Positions 22,991 to 35,010 of a DNA stretch of 64,000 nucleotides are shown one piece after another (within the stretch, counting starts at the first letter, position 1; the number at the start of each line of letters is the position of its first letter). The notes under the pieces were generated by a model. The model had not been told where the DNA came from. It was given only the letters and a program-made list of their open reading frames with translations, and did not search any database. Made by a program: the position numbers and the translations under genes. The stretch comes from Tubulanus polymorphus (Eukaryota > Nemertea > Palaeonemertea > Tubulaniformes > Tubulanidae), in contig NC_134025.1 in assembly GCF_964204645.1 (NCBI RefSeq), positions 7,507,001-7,571,000 on the forward strand. Direction: 5' to 3'.

Positions 22991-24744
22991 ACACTGCAAC
23001 TGGGTTGGTGTGGTTTGATAGTACTTCAATTGTAGTAATGAAGAAGGCGGCCAATCTCACTACTGGGTAGCCTAGTATCAGATGCTGAACTCAGAAGCGG
23101 TGCTGCGATGTTGCATAACCAATTCATAGCCGGCTTCAAACAAATTCATTCTAAATATAATAAACACATTTTCATCTACGTCGTCATAAAAAAACCAATA
23201 TGAATCATTAAATAATGAATAAATGAGAGATCGATTATACTTACATTTAGTACATTGTTATTGTACTTGCGCAATTATTCAAACTTTCTCCCACAACCAG
23301 GTGACTTCATATAAATCAATCAAATCCATTTACTACAAAATATCGAATAAATTTTCATTCAATCATAAAAAAAAACATCAGTAAACAGTGAATAATGAAT
23401 AATAATTGGAATCTAGGCCTATTTCACATATACCGATATTTATGAGATATTTCAAACGAATCACTTACCCCTCGAATATTGAATCCATCACCGGAAAAAT
23501 TCACTGACACTGTAGATATAATGATAGCTACTTCCCCCCAGGAAAAAAACGCTCAAAGGCTGGAAAAACACTAGGCTGGGGTTGCTAGGCTTATGAATGG
23601 ATAAATATTTGGGTCCGGTACCTACCGTAGCTTTTAAGGCCTAATTGAAAATAATTCTTTCAACAAAATAGAAACCTTTTCTAACTTGCATTATGATGAG
23701 TTTCAAATTCGACAATCAAACATTTCGGCCTGACTCGCAATGATGAGTTTCAAATTCAAACTTCACATAGGAGGCCTTTTTAATAGTTATTTGTATGTAG
23801 GCCGTGTGGGTGGTGCATTTGCCAGAGCCAGCCCCAGCGCCAGCGCCCAGGCCCTGTGATACGGTCTAGACCGGACGGAAGGAGGACTCGCCCACCACCC
23901 GTGGCGTCCAAGCTAATGATGTCAATGATGACTGAGGCCTATTATCAATTTAAACAGTTTCAAACTGTTTATTTGCTGTTTTCTGAAAGGAATTAAACAG
24001 CATCAATGATACATGCTTGGAGCGCATGATGGAAATTCTTTAGAAACGGCACGTCAAATTTGGACCCGGAAATACGTTTTTACATCATTATAATAAATCC
24101 CATCCATCAGTCACATTCTATTAAATTCAATTCAATTTTGTTCCGTGAATATTTGTGTCGAGAGACGGAAAGGAAATTCTATGTCGAGACATCAAGGATA
24201 GTTTTATCGTTATTACTGCAGTTAATTTAATGTTTTAATGCAGATATAGAAATAATTGTCTTTCCTTATTGAATGTTTCTAAATTTTTTACTTTTCAATA
24301 AAATAATTGAGATTCTACCTAGAATGAAATATTTAAGATCAGTAAAATTGGAAAAAAATATATATTTGAGATATTGAAACGTCGATATTTTTGTGATCAC
24401 TTTTGAGATTAAGAGTTGAAATAATTGAACTTTCAAAGTGACTGAGGTATTCAGATGAATAAAAACATCATCTGAATAGAATTGGATAAGTATTTAGCAG
24501 TTTAGATATTCTAGTTTAAGATTTCGAGAAATATTTAAATGAAATTTCAGAGATTTGTGCTAGATAAGTTGTGTATTTGAGATAACCAAGATAAGTAATT
24601 GAGATATTTGAGGCATACTAATTGAGATAAGGTAATGAGTAAAAACTTACTTAAATTGAGGAACAGGTCGAGTGCCCCGCCATTTTTCAGCACCTCGACC
24701 TGTACGGATTTCAGCACGTCGAATAAAAAGTTACATGACATGAT
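22991..24744. other. Intergenic, no supported gene
   Basis: AT-rich DNA with short open frames only. 23425-23495 repeats a segment seen near 20830. 23820-23900 is a GC-rich patch (GCCCCAGCGCCAGCGCCC). Nothing else could be assigned. Confidence 0.45.
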
Positions 24745-24779
24745 TGTTGTAGTTTGTGTAGTTAGTTGTCGACGTTGTT

Positions 24780-25223
<444 letters not shown>

Positions 25224-25604
25224 AATATTGATAAAAAGAAAATAATTAATACCAAGATATTAAATCAATCAAGAAACATTTCATCGACAGAAAAAATAAA
25301 ATGGACGCAGTTTAGCATACCGGAAAATGGCCGAACTGGAAAGAGTGACCCCGTGACCGGGCCTTATATACCGACACCGGTGTGACGTCATATTACACAA
25401 TACTGACCAATGACAAGTAACTTGACATTCCCGCCGAGAAATAATGAAATTATTGCCACCGAAATGCCATTAGATTCGAATCCGCCTGCAAACGGAAAGA
25501 TGGTTGATTTTCTATTAAGGGTGCATTCACGTTGGAAAGCGCCGATGCCTGGGCCACACCAGTCTACTTAGTACTTAGTGGCCAATTTAACATACCGTAA
25601 ATCG

Positions 25605-26005
25605 GGGTGACTTGAGACGCTTGTTTGTGATTTTTTTTAATGCAGCTCGAGGACCTACCAACAATCTACCCAAATGATGATTATTTGAACAATAATTGGT
25701 CCCTCTTCACAGTTCTAGGCATGATGAAAAAATGCTTATTACTTATCTTGGTTATCTCATACACAAAATGATGACACAGAATTTTAGTAAAATGAATATA
25801 TGAGTAGTTATGAACCCCCTAGACTAAGAGTCAGGCAGACAAAAGGCCGACTCATGGTTGGGTCCTGTACATTCAGGAATCTTTTTGCATGACCCGCTAC
25901 AGACAGGCCTGTATCATCAAGTAACCTCATATGAAATTGCACTGAAAACTTTAGTTGGGGTGACTTGAGATACTGTCTCCCTAAGTCACCCTGGTTTGAT
26001 AAATT
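25605..26005. mobile_element. Possible MITE with GGGGTGACTTGAGA ends
   Basis: The left edge reads AAATCGGGGTGACTTGAGAC (about 25608). The right edge carries CTAAGTCACCCTGGTTT (about 25980-25996), its approximate inverse. An internal direct copy, TTGGGGTGACTTGAGATA, lies at about 25955. The interior has no convincing gene and the target duplication is unclear. Confidence 0.4.
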
Positions 26006-26445
26006 TCCAACCTTTGGAACAATTGGATTCAAAACTACGTAGAACTGGATCCAGAACTGTAGAACTGAACGGCTGAAGCTACGTATTATTAGAAATCAAA
26101 TAAAGCCAGAAAATTTGAAGAAATTTCGGTCTAGGAGACGCCTTCGGCCACTCGCTACTTTGCTTTTGATGGCTGATTGCGCGGGTCTTATCTAAATAAA
26201 GGCCGTACTCAAGTTGGTCAGTGAGGGATCGAGTTCAACTAATACACCTTTAACCTGTGGAAACAGTATGATATATTATGTACAGCCTTGCGCCGATAAT
26301 CAAGTCTTTTTTATTTTGGTTCATTTAACCAATCCGTGAAATTGATTGTCCGACAACTATTTCCTAAAAAGTGTTGAAAGTCTCTTTTACACTCCCAAGA
26401 CCGACTGCGGTGCGGAATGTACTGTGTGTATTGTAAGACCAAACT

Positions 26446-26596
26446 TGGTTTTCTCGCGCGAGAAATCAAAACATTTTGGTTTTCTCCCGCGGGAATTCAA
26501 AACTTTGTTTTTTCGCGCGAGAAAATCAAACTTTTTGAATTCTCATGCGAGGGAACCAAACTTTTTGAATTCTTGCGCGAGAAAACCAAAAACGGG
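26446..26596 (+). repeat. Palindromic tandem repeat built on CTCGCGCGAG
   Basis: About five units of TTTTCTCGCGCGAGAAA with AATTCAAA or ATCAAA spacers. Each core is a perfect or near-perfect palindrome (variants CTCCCGCGGGA, TCATGCGAGGG). Frames across it reading FSREK-type peptides come from the repeat. It could be the folded end of a transposon or a binding-site cluster. Confidence 0.7.
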
Positions 26597-26767
26597 CCAC
26601 GGGTGAAAAATCTTTGTGTTCTAGCCGTACAGAAAATTTTTTTTCTATGACCGGAATCAGCCATACACCATGGTTCCGATTGGTTTTTTTTTTTTTTAAT
26701 GTTTAAGGTATAGTATAGTCTTTTTGAACCGTTTTTTATAATAGTTATCAAAAAGATTACCATGTTA

Positions 26768-26925
26768 CACCTGACGATGATCTCTAGGGTGAGATCGAAA
26801 CGTCGTGTCTTTTATATATTTTAGATTGAATAAATAAATTCCGGTTTTTAAATTCTTTTAATCTGTAAAAAGTGGGATTTTATCTTATTATCCGTTCACC
26901 ACGGTTGAGTGTGGTTATCGTTCTA
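26768..26925 (+). mobile_element. Dispersed repeat with hammerhead-like core, copy 1
   Basis: CTGACGA (26771-26777) is followed, after one T, by GATCTC TAGGGT GAGATC, a perfect 6-bp stem, then GAAACGTC. This matches the CUGANGA-stem II-GAAA layout of hammerhead ribozymes, which occur in Penelope-like retroelements. The extra T next to stem II departs from the canonical fold. The following 120 bp (AAAAGTGGGATTTTATCTTA, then CCACGGTTGAGTGTGGT and TTCTACCA) are shared with 49948-50107, so this is a repeat family. No reverse transcriptase is present. Confidence 0.5.
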
Positions 26926-27156
26926 CCATGTTAACTATGTATCATAAAGGTACGGTTTATATTTGAATTTAATTTGTTACTTATAATCTCAAGGTCGCTG
27001 AGCTGAGTTGTTGACATTTGGGCATTTGGGGGCCTTACCTGACATTTTACTCTCTTTCTAACATATTTTTGACATTTATGTGAATTTTTTTCGAGTTAAT
27101 GAAGAAATCATGTAATGTGGAATATTTGTGAAGTCGTGTGAATACAGTTGAGAGAG

Positions 27157-28690
27157 ATGGCTACCGCTACGAGTGAAGATGTGGTCGATGATTTATTAGT
27201 AGATGATGATTTTGATCAATCAAAACTTATTCAAGTCTGGTGGACGATACTAAAGAAATCTACTGATTATGACGCATGGGGTCAACCAGTTGAGGCTGTG
27301 GAAGGCTACAAGCAGTAAGTTGCCATAATAGCCATATTTATAGTCTGAATACCAGTCGTTGTTACGGGTTGTTTGTGGAACTACGTACGGCTAACTAGAG
27401 ACTACCATATTTACACATCTATGTTTAGCAGTACAATAGGCCTACCGGGGTAGGTTATGTACTGTGCTCTGATTTTGTTATTCGATCTGCAGGTTGTCAC
27501 AAGAAATTCCCAAAAGAACTCGCCCAGATCAAACTTATTTCACCGATGACCAAAAGAAAGTTCTTCAGAAATTAGTGGTTTGTTTAGAGTTAAGATCACA
27601 GGCGTTGCAGGTAGAAATCCTCATCAAACTGCCAAGGTTTTATGAAAAGCAAGATAGGGCTGTTAAGAATGGTATTAATCTTTTTCAGAATCCTCAAAGA
27701 AGTATGGAAGTGACCTTAGATCATCTTAAAAGAATTTTATCTGGTAATCGAAAAATCTTCTCCAACAAGATAGCCTAACCGAATAGTTGTTGGACAGCTT
27801 TGAATTACATGTTGTTACTTTTTTAAGGACTGCCATCATTGTTTGGTATTACATCAATAGAAAATGAGGGTAAACTCATAAAAAATAGCTCTGAAGGTAC
27901 GTGTTATTCTGCTTTTCTTTGATCATTAAAATGCTATTCTGTAATAAGCAATGGTGTTTACCTATTTTAGCTCCAGCAAGTCTTGTGTCTCTTCCACCTC
28001 TTCCTGGACAAGATCAAACAAAAATATCATTATGGATTGAAAAACTTGGTATCAAGGATGCTCCACAGTATATCGATTCATTTATCACTGTTGCTGTTAA
28101 AGGTTTAATCATTCATTCATGTGCCATACTAAATCCAATAGATTTATGATAAAAATAGCCTTGTATCTTGTATTATCTTTTATTTCAAGATGCTAAGGGA
28201 ATAGATCTAAACACTCCTATCGATACACCAATGTCTAATCATCGGGATGAAAATTATGTATATTTCGGGTCAGAAATAACTATAGAGAGACCACTTGAAT
28301 GTCTTCCCACTGGTAAGGGTCTTCCGCTTTTAACAATAAGATTCTATCGAGGGATATTAGGAGTGTGAGGGAATATGTTGTTTATTCTGACAGGGTTTGC
28401 CATTTTCTTGGAATTTCGCCACTATAAGCCTAAAAAGAAGACTGTGAGCACCAAATGCTGGACTTTTCTTGAACGCGATGAAATCAAAGATGGTCCTGTG
28501 ATTGCTGAATTGTAAGTTATTTCTGATTTTGATACTTGATTTGTTTGAGCCTATTCTAAATTTAATGTATTCAAAGTTTGGTCATTTCTGCATTTTCAGG
28601 TATAAAAAACCAACTGACTGCAAAAGGAAAAGTATTAATCTGTTAACTACAAAGCCATTATATTTACATGCAAAACTGACCTTGACTTGA
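27157..28690 (+). CDS. AIDA: Axin interactor, dorsalization-associated protein (AIDA) homologue
   Basis: Eight or so exons are joined by GT-AG introns. Exon 1 (27157-27314) reads ...DYDAWGQPVEAVEGYKQ, then FTDDQKKVLQKLVVCLELRSQALQ, matching the N-terminal helical domain of AIDA. Later exons give IEKLGIKDAPQYIDSFITV and FLEFRHYKPKKKTVSTKCW, then LYKKPTDCKRK and a stop at 28690, matching the C-terminal C2-like lipid-binding domain of the family. In vertebrates AIDA binds Axin and blocks Axin-driven JNK activation in dorsoventral patterning, and also has a role in ER fat-synthesis control. The start ATG is the first in frame, and an AATAAA lies at 29107-29112. The region between the two domains (exons near 27700 and 27830) is diverged, so its exact splicing is less certain. 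Confidence 0.9.
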
Positions 28691-29317
28691 ATTTTTTCTC
28701 TAGTATTTATGTTGTCTCATTTATCATGGTTAGATATCTCTTATTCATGTGCTTTGACTGATCAACTATGTTTAAGTGGAAAACATATTAACCTCTCAGG
28801 GTAAAATCAGATGATTGAGAATACGGTATGTGAAGCTGCGTGAATTAGAATATGAGGAATCTTTTATACTTTCAAACCACTTATTTAAGATTTTATTTCC
28901 ATATTAGATTGTGCTATTTTACAAGCTTGTAGCTGTATGTACATATCCTGCAATAAGTGTCTATGCAATATCTAACTTTTTATAATCATTGTACATGTAT
29001 TCAATTTCCTGCATTCCTGCAAGAGTTTTATATCAGCAGTAGATATAGTGATAATTTAATTAACTAATTTACAACTTTACATGTATTGGATATCAAAGAC
29101 TTACTAAATAAACCATGCAATTGTTGGTCTATTATTGGAGTCTATTAATACTGTATGTGTATGTTAGTCTGTCATTGGAGTCATCTCATCTTGTATGATT
29201 TATTCTATTTTACAAAATACATTTTGAATTATATATTGGAAGTTTTGACTTTTTGTGTCTTATAGTTTCATGAAGACGACATTCATTATAGAATTTTAAG
29301 ATCTTGCCTGCCCGATA
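28691..29317. other. AIDA 3' UTR and intergenic DNA
   Basis: AT-rich with no coding signal. It contains an AATAAA at 29107-29112 on the plus strand, the best poly(A) signal candidate for AIDA. Confidence 0.5.
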
Positions 29318-29322
29318 TTTAT

Positions 29323-29673
29323 TCAGCCTTTACGTATGTGATGGACTCTGTTCCACGTAGAAGTTGGCTGTTGGAAGTTAAATGGCTGGTCCAGTAATTT
29401 TTGCACTGAATAAAGAATTGGGATAGAGGAATGCCATATAGCCATCCACGAACTATTTTTGGTGAATACCAGTATATCTTCAGGAATTTTGGTATCATGT
29501 CCATAGTTATTGTCCATAAATTCTACATCTGTCTCATTGAAATAAGTTGAAGAAGTTAAGATGATAATATCTGTTTCTTTTCCATCTACATATTGTTCTT
29601 TCCCCGTCACACACCATTCTAAACAACAAACAAAATTTTCAACATTCTTAATATTTATTTTAACTGCTGGCAC
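29323..29673 (-). CDS. Orphan terminal exon of unknown function
   Basis: A 116-codon open frame with no in-frame ATG near its start but an acceptor-like TTTTATGTGCCAGCAG in front. The stop TGA overlaps an AATAAA (29318-29323), so it looks like a last coding exon. The peptide contains CCLEWCVTGKEQYVDGK, FTKNSSWMAIWH and ends NRVHHIRKG; I do not recognise a domain. It lies just downstream of the F-box/WD40 gene on the same strand and could be an alternative 3' exon of that gene, a separate small gene or a chance frame. Confidence 0.3.
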   Translation of the reverse strand: MPAVKINIKNVENFVCCLEWCVTGKEQYVDGKETDIIILTSSTYFNETDVEFMDNNYGHDTKIPEDILVFTKNSSWMAIWHSSIPILYSVQKLLDQPFNFQQPTSTWNRVHHIRKG

Positions 29674-29928
29674 ATAAAAGAAGCATCATAAAAAGTTACA
29701 CATCTTAAAGACATAGTAGCTTGAACAACATTTCAGTAATCTCGTGTGTATAATTTTATCAAGTAACTTATCACTGCAAATTTAATAGTTTTGAAATATA
29801 AAAAATACTAAAAACTCTTCAGATTCACACTAAGTGGAAGACACTCTGATATATGTACAACTTAGCATCAATGATAGAAATTCTATCCTCATAGGAATGT
29901 GTTGTGTATGGATTGTCCTACTTATTCA

Positions 29929-32558
29929 TCACCAGTAGCTGATCATCGTCATTAGACCAGGTTTCTCTGGTGAAGCTGTAATCAAACGCGTGTCTCCTAC
30001 CCACAATTTGTACAGTATATTCGGATTACGATGAACGCGATTAAGAATTTTTAGATCCTAAAAGAAAGAAATTTTTACTCAGATATTGATCCCAAAAAGG
30101 AGTACCGAATTAACTATGCTTACGTACCTTCCAATCCCAAATGACTATTCTCTTCTGATCTCCTCCGCTGATTAGTTTTTCATTATCTATGTGGAGACAA
30201 CGTACCGTACCAATATGTCCATCGTTAAACACCTTTAATATGCAGCCTGGATATATGAAAAAACAAGTAAATCCACTTATAACACACTATAGCGGTATAC
30301 CCATTATTCAACACACTGGGTTAGTATTTGTCCAAATTTGAAAAATTATCTCTAGCATTTTTTGGTATGAATTAGAAAGCGCTGAAAGGAAAGTTAAATG
30401 TACCTGTGTGGTCCCAAACAATAACACAACTATCAGTACCTCCTGATGTAATCACATGCTCATTGTAGGCAACACAAAACTAGAAAATAATGAAAAAGGT
30501 CACAATAGCAAAAAAAAACAATTTTGAGTCCAGAAACTGGACCATGGAAGAACTACCCAGTACTTCAAATCACTTACAACTTCACCCATATGACCTCGTA
30601 GAATAAACTGACAAAGTCCATCATTAATTGTCCAAATTCTTAATGTTGAATCCGAACTTGCACTCACTAATTTCTTCTGGTCGAATTGAATCGCATTAAT
30701 CACTGAAAATATACAGATTATCAGTATTATTTTCCATGTTTTAAATCACATAAAAATCTCTGCTGCAATTACTTTCTAGATTAAAAGTACCTTCTGTATG
30801 CCCCTCAAATCTCTGGCTCAATTGTCCTGTTTCAGTATTCCAGATCATTATTAAGTTGTCATACCCACCAGTAGCTACAAGCGTTCCATGAACTGCAAAA
30901 CTCTGAAAAAATTCAGGAATGTCTTTGCATTATTATTATTATTACATTAGGGTCCATGACAATTTACACCAAAATCGTAAAGTTTTTGACTGCAATGTAT
31001 ACCTCAACATCATCAGTATGACCTCTCATTGTATATTTCAGTTCACCACATTTTATATCCCACACCATCATAGCCCTGAAATATAATATTCCAAACTGTC
31101 GTGCATGAATTTCCATTTCAGTCTTAAGAAAATTGACACCTTGTTTCTCATTTCTGCTAAGCTTAAAAACGTGGACCTGGCCAGCCACCTATCTACTCTA
31201 TAAATAATTTTTTCAAAAATTATGATCAAGCTAACAATAACAGACCTGGCAGTTTTTGAAATGAACTGATTGCAAATGTTAATGCAGTCAACAAAATGAC
31301 CCAGGCGATTAGACGAAACAAGGTATCTTTATTCTATTTTAGCCTCAGATTCCATTTAAAAAAGCATGCATGTGGTAATTGAAAAAAATTCTGTATCCCA
31401 AATCAGTGATTTATTCAATAAAGTTATAGCTAATTGCACCTTTACCTGTCAGCAGCCACACTGATTATTATGTTGCCATCAAATGCCATGTGATCTATGC
31501 TTGAATGGTGTCCTTGAAATGAGATCTTCTTTTGTAGGGTTGATGAATCATACACGTGGATTCCACCTCCATAACATCCCACGACCAACACATTGCCCTA
31601 AGTGGATTGAAGTAAATGTCGAAAAAAGGATTCTAATAATTTTGTCCTACATAAACACAATATAAATTTCCTACCTTGATTTTGACTGCAGTTAGAGGTT
31701 CTCCATTCACATTTAGTTTGTTGATACACTTACAAGTGTGCAGATCCCAAACACGAAGAGTTTTATCTTCTCCAGCACTAACAATCACTTGACCTTTCAG
31801 AAAGAATTTTTCGAGTTAGAGTAAAATAAATCCAGTCCCGTATGGAATTCCTGCAAACTTTATCTTTGTTACTTACTATTACAATCAAATGCATTGACTT
31901 TATCGGTGTGACCTCTTAAAGTTGGTGCCACACTATAGCGGCCTGTTTTCCAATTAATTTTCAAATGTTGAGCACGCATATAAATCTGTTTCCACTTATT
32001 CACTGGTTCTAACGTGGAATAATCCCCGACACCTAAAGACCGCAAAAAGAAAACGTTTTCAAAACTGAAAATAAGCGAACTATTTCGTGATGAAAACGAA
32101 TGCACACCCTCATATGAAAAGACAGGAGATGTTCCAGATATATTAGTGACACTAGCATATAAACCAGTCGGTTGATCTAGTAAACCGAAAGGCAGTCCAT
32201 ATTTCAACCATCCATTTGCGAGACAATGATGTAACCTGAAAAATAAATTAGTTGCAATTGAATTTAGGAGAACCGATTAGTGTTTATCGGACTATTATTC
32301 TGGATTGAATTAATGTGTATGTTTGTTGACGTATCTTGATAAAGGAATCTCATACCATAGATGATCCTGGTTGGAGTTGATTCGTAAACTATGGCTACAT
32401 CGTGATAAATGGCAAAGATCCTTCGGGTTCAAATAAGAAAATATCTTTTCTATGATTTCTTTCGGTAGTATCTCTGTAAAATCGACCATCTCCATACCAG
32501 CATACTTAAATCCCAATTCTCGACGAACAACAATATGTTTTGTATTGGTTTTACCCAT
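29929..32558 (-). CDS. F-box and WD40-repeat protein (probable SCF ubiquitin-ligase substrate receptor)
   Basis: Exon 1 (ATG at 32558) encodes an F-box, FTEILPKEIIEKIFSYLNP and KDLCHLSRCSHSLR, at about residues 25-70. A long second exon (about 32236-31880) ends in RGHTDKVNAFDCN, the first WD repeat. Following exons each supply a WD blade: LRVWDL, IHVYDS, MMVWDI, IMIWNT, LRIWTI, VIVWDH and IVIWDW endings. The last exon (30058-29929) ends ...MTMISYW. F-box/WD40 proteins bind Skp1 through the F-box and the substrate on the propeller. The linker between F-box and propeller carries WKQIYMRAQHLKINW, a common FBXW feature, but I cannot assign a specific FBXW orthologue. It shares a short divergent promoter region with CGRRF1. 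Confidence 0.85.
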
Positions 32559-32869
32559 CACTCAATCAGCTCTGTTTCTTGGTGATCAGCATTTTCAAAG
32601 TTTATTTATTGCTACACTTTAGTAGGTGTAGGCCTGGCCCGGCCTAGCTTTGGAAGGCATAAAAGCAATTCAATTCTCAGGGATTAAACACAAGCTATAA
32701 AAGCCTAATATTAATTGTTGCTTATTCACAATTTTCTCATTTAAGCATGGAATTAGTAATTTATTCCATGACACTACATACATAACGTGAACATAACAAT
32801 GAAATGTCAAAAACTCAAACTGTCAAAATAAACGGACTTCCGGGTCGACGACCTTGAGCTAAAACCAAA
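32559..32869. promoter_or_regulatory. Candidate bidirectional promoter between the F-box/WD40 gene and CGRRF1
   Basis: The two start codons point away from each other with only about 311 bp between them. No TATA box stands out, and the GC-richer patches (GGCCTGGCCCGGCCTAG at about 32630, CCGGGTCGACG at about 32840) fit a housekeeping-type promoter. This is inferred from gene orientation only. Confidence 0.5.
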
Positions 32870-34534
32870 ATGTCATCCGAAGTAACGAAGTTAATGTATT
32901 CGTTCATGCATTTATCGAATTTTCTGTCTATAAGTGCCGTGTTGATATGCCTAGCATTAATGTTCATATTCATAGTCAGGTAATTAACGTATTTTAAGGT
33001 GGCATACAGCTCAATGTTATTAGTAACTGTTCACACAAGGGTTAGGGGTAAAGATAAAATATTAAGTTACCGGGGACGTCCCGATATTGGGTTATCGTTT
33101 GAGTACCAAATTTTTGCTCAATGCAAACTAAATGCATGTGATGCGACCCAATTCCTGTTATTTTTGCTTCTTTTTCAGGATAAATGGGGAGCACAATAAT
33201 GTTGGTATGCGCATAACACGGCAATCATTTGTTCCAGCACAAGATATTGTGGGAATATTCAACCCATTCGAAATAAAATTCCCAAATCTACAAAATAAAT
33301 CGCTTTCTGGTAAATGGAGACGGCATGATTTTATCCTTTACACAATCTCATTTTCATAAGAGTTTTACTGTTACTTAAATCTGTTAAATGTATTAAATAT
33401 TTTTGTCTTGATTGAACTGTTGAAATAACTTATTTCGATGATATTTCAGATGGAGTCCATTGTTCAATCACAACTAAGATCCCATGTTATATTCAGACAT
33501 TTTGGGGAGCAGTAATAGATAAGACCCATTGGAAAATTCGACTGCCATGGAGGCAGTACTTGGATGAATTACTGTCAGACAGTCTACTGAATGATCAATG
33601 CATTATTAAAGATGTTCCTCAATTGTATCTTTTTTCGTAATATTTTATTGAAAAGATGACCATTCCATTAAAACCCGTATGAAATTATCCTTAATTCTCA
33701 TATCTAGATTACACAGCGGAACGCATCATATGCATTTACAAACAGAGTTAAAAGTTGAGAGTCTTGGTCAGTCACCTCGTGCAAGGTATCCTCTGGTCAT
33801 TATTATGTCTACTCAAAACATCTATGATTCAGATAGCTCTGTGGTAAGGTGGATAATCTTTCTCAAGATTCACTTTAAATTGTGATACAGCTCTTAAATC
33901 TACTCACGGTATTGATCTATTATTGTAGATCAGTCTCATATCAATACTTCACCTGAAGGACAGCGTATGCGATGGGGCGTCACATTTGATATATAGTTAC
34001 ATAAAATCAAACCAAGGGGATGTCGGTCACCTATGCTCATTACAAGTAAGCACACATTTATGGCCTCAAGAATTGATTATTTGTGAGAATTTTTAAATAA
34101 TTCAGATGACAGATTTTTCACAGGAAGGAAAGTGCCTCGCGGTCAAATAATGCTTCAATCCCTTTAATTTGGATGCCACATTCCTTAAGGGGCACAACTA
34201 GTTCAGTTAAAAATCCTACATTATATATTTTCAGCAACTGTATGTAAGTGATCAGCAGTCAGATGGTCGTGGTTGTGTGGTGTGCTGCAATGGACCGGTG
34301 TTTTGTGCTTTGTTACCATGTCGACATACGTGTGTCTGTAAAAACTGTTTCTCTAAATTGGATCGATGCCCTATGTGTCGGTCGTTGATTACATCATTTT
34401 TCTCAATCGAAGAACACAATGAAAACCCTGTAAACTATGACCAGGAGGATGATATACAAATGCAGAATCTATCATGGATGCAAACCATTGAACTTTGGAA
34501 TCAAAGAGTTAATGAATATTTTGGTTTCGTTTGA
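32870..34534 (+). CDS. CGRRF1: Cell growth regulator with RING finger domain 1 (CGRRF1) homologue
   Basis: Six exons: 32870-32978 (start and a hydrophobic membrane segment, FLSISAVLICLALMFIFIV), about 33179-33310, 33450-33622, 33708-33844, 33931-34046 and 34235-34534. All join in frame. The C-terminus is a RING finger, CVVCCNGPVFCALLPCRHTC then CKNC and CPMC, matching the C3HC4 RING of CGRRF1 (an ER-membrane E3 ligase in vertebrates). The middle has the family's SPRARYPLVIIM block. Overall length (about 315 aa) is close to the human protein (332 aa). The tail after the RING is longer than a minimal RING and acidic. The gene converges on TOPBP1. Confidence 0.9.
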
Positions 34535-35010
34535 AGATTTGTTATTACTTTGGCGACGCTCAAGTGCTGTATATGTTTTTCAGTTGTTCTTTTTTAAGAA
34601 AGTTTTAATTCTACAATTGCTGTGTGTTAGTTGTTTGATTTATCAGTCATTGATGGTTAATTTGTAACACCGGAAGATGATTTAGCTTAATTCTGGATCC
34701 AGTTCTAGCAGTGAGCAAGTTGAAAGGACGCTGTCATTGATCGAAAGCATCTAGAAGGGCCGATAATCGACTACAAATCCAAAATCAGAGATTTATGACA
34801 TCAAATGTGAAATGTTTATTATAAAAATGTACATCACAATGTGTATTTTACAAATCTAAATGGATAGAATGTGCAGTAGAAACAGAAGTTACCAGCAACT
34901 TTCAAATTTTAAAGAATTCAGTAAATATTATAAATAATTACAGTGAGTCAGATTCATTAACTCTATTGCATCAGTCTACGACCCAGAAACTCTGATTTGA
35001 AAGAAAGGAA
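34535..35010. other. Convergent 3' UTR interval between CGRRF1 and TOPBP1
   Basis: No coding signal. AATAAA on the minus strand at 34815-34820 is a candidate poly(A) signal for TOPBP1. Confidence 0.5.

Noticed and set aside
26346-26763. Several frames of 77-88 codons
   Set aside because: They are produced by the palindromic CGCGCGAG repeat and its flank.
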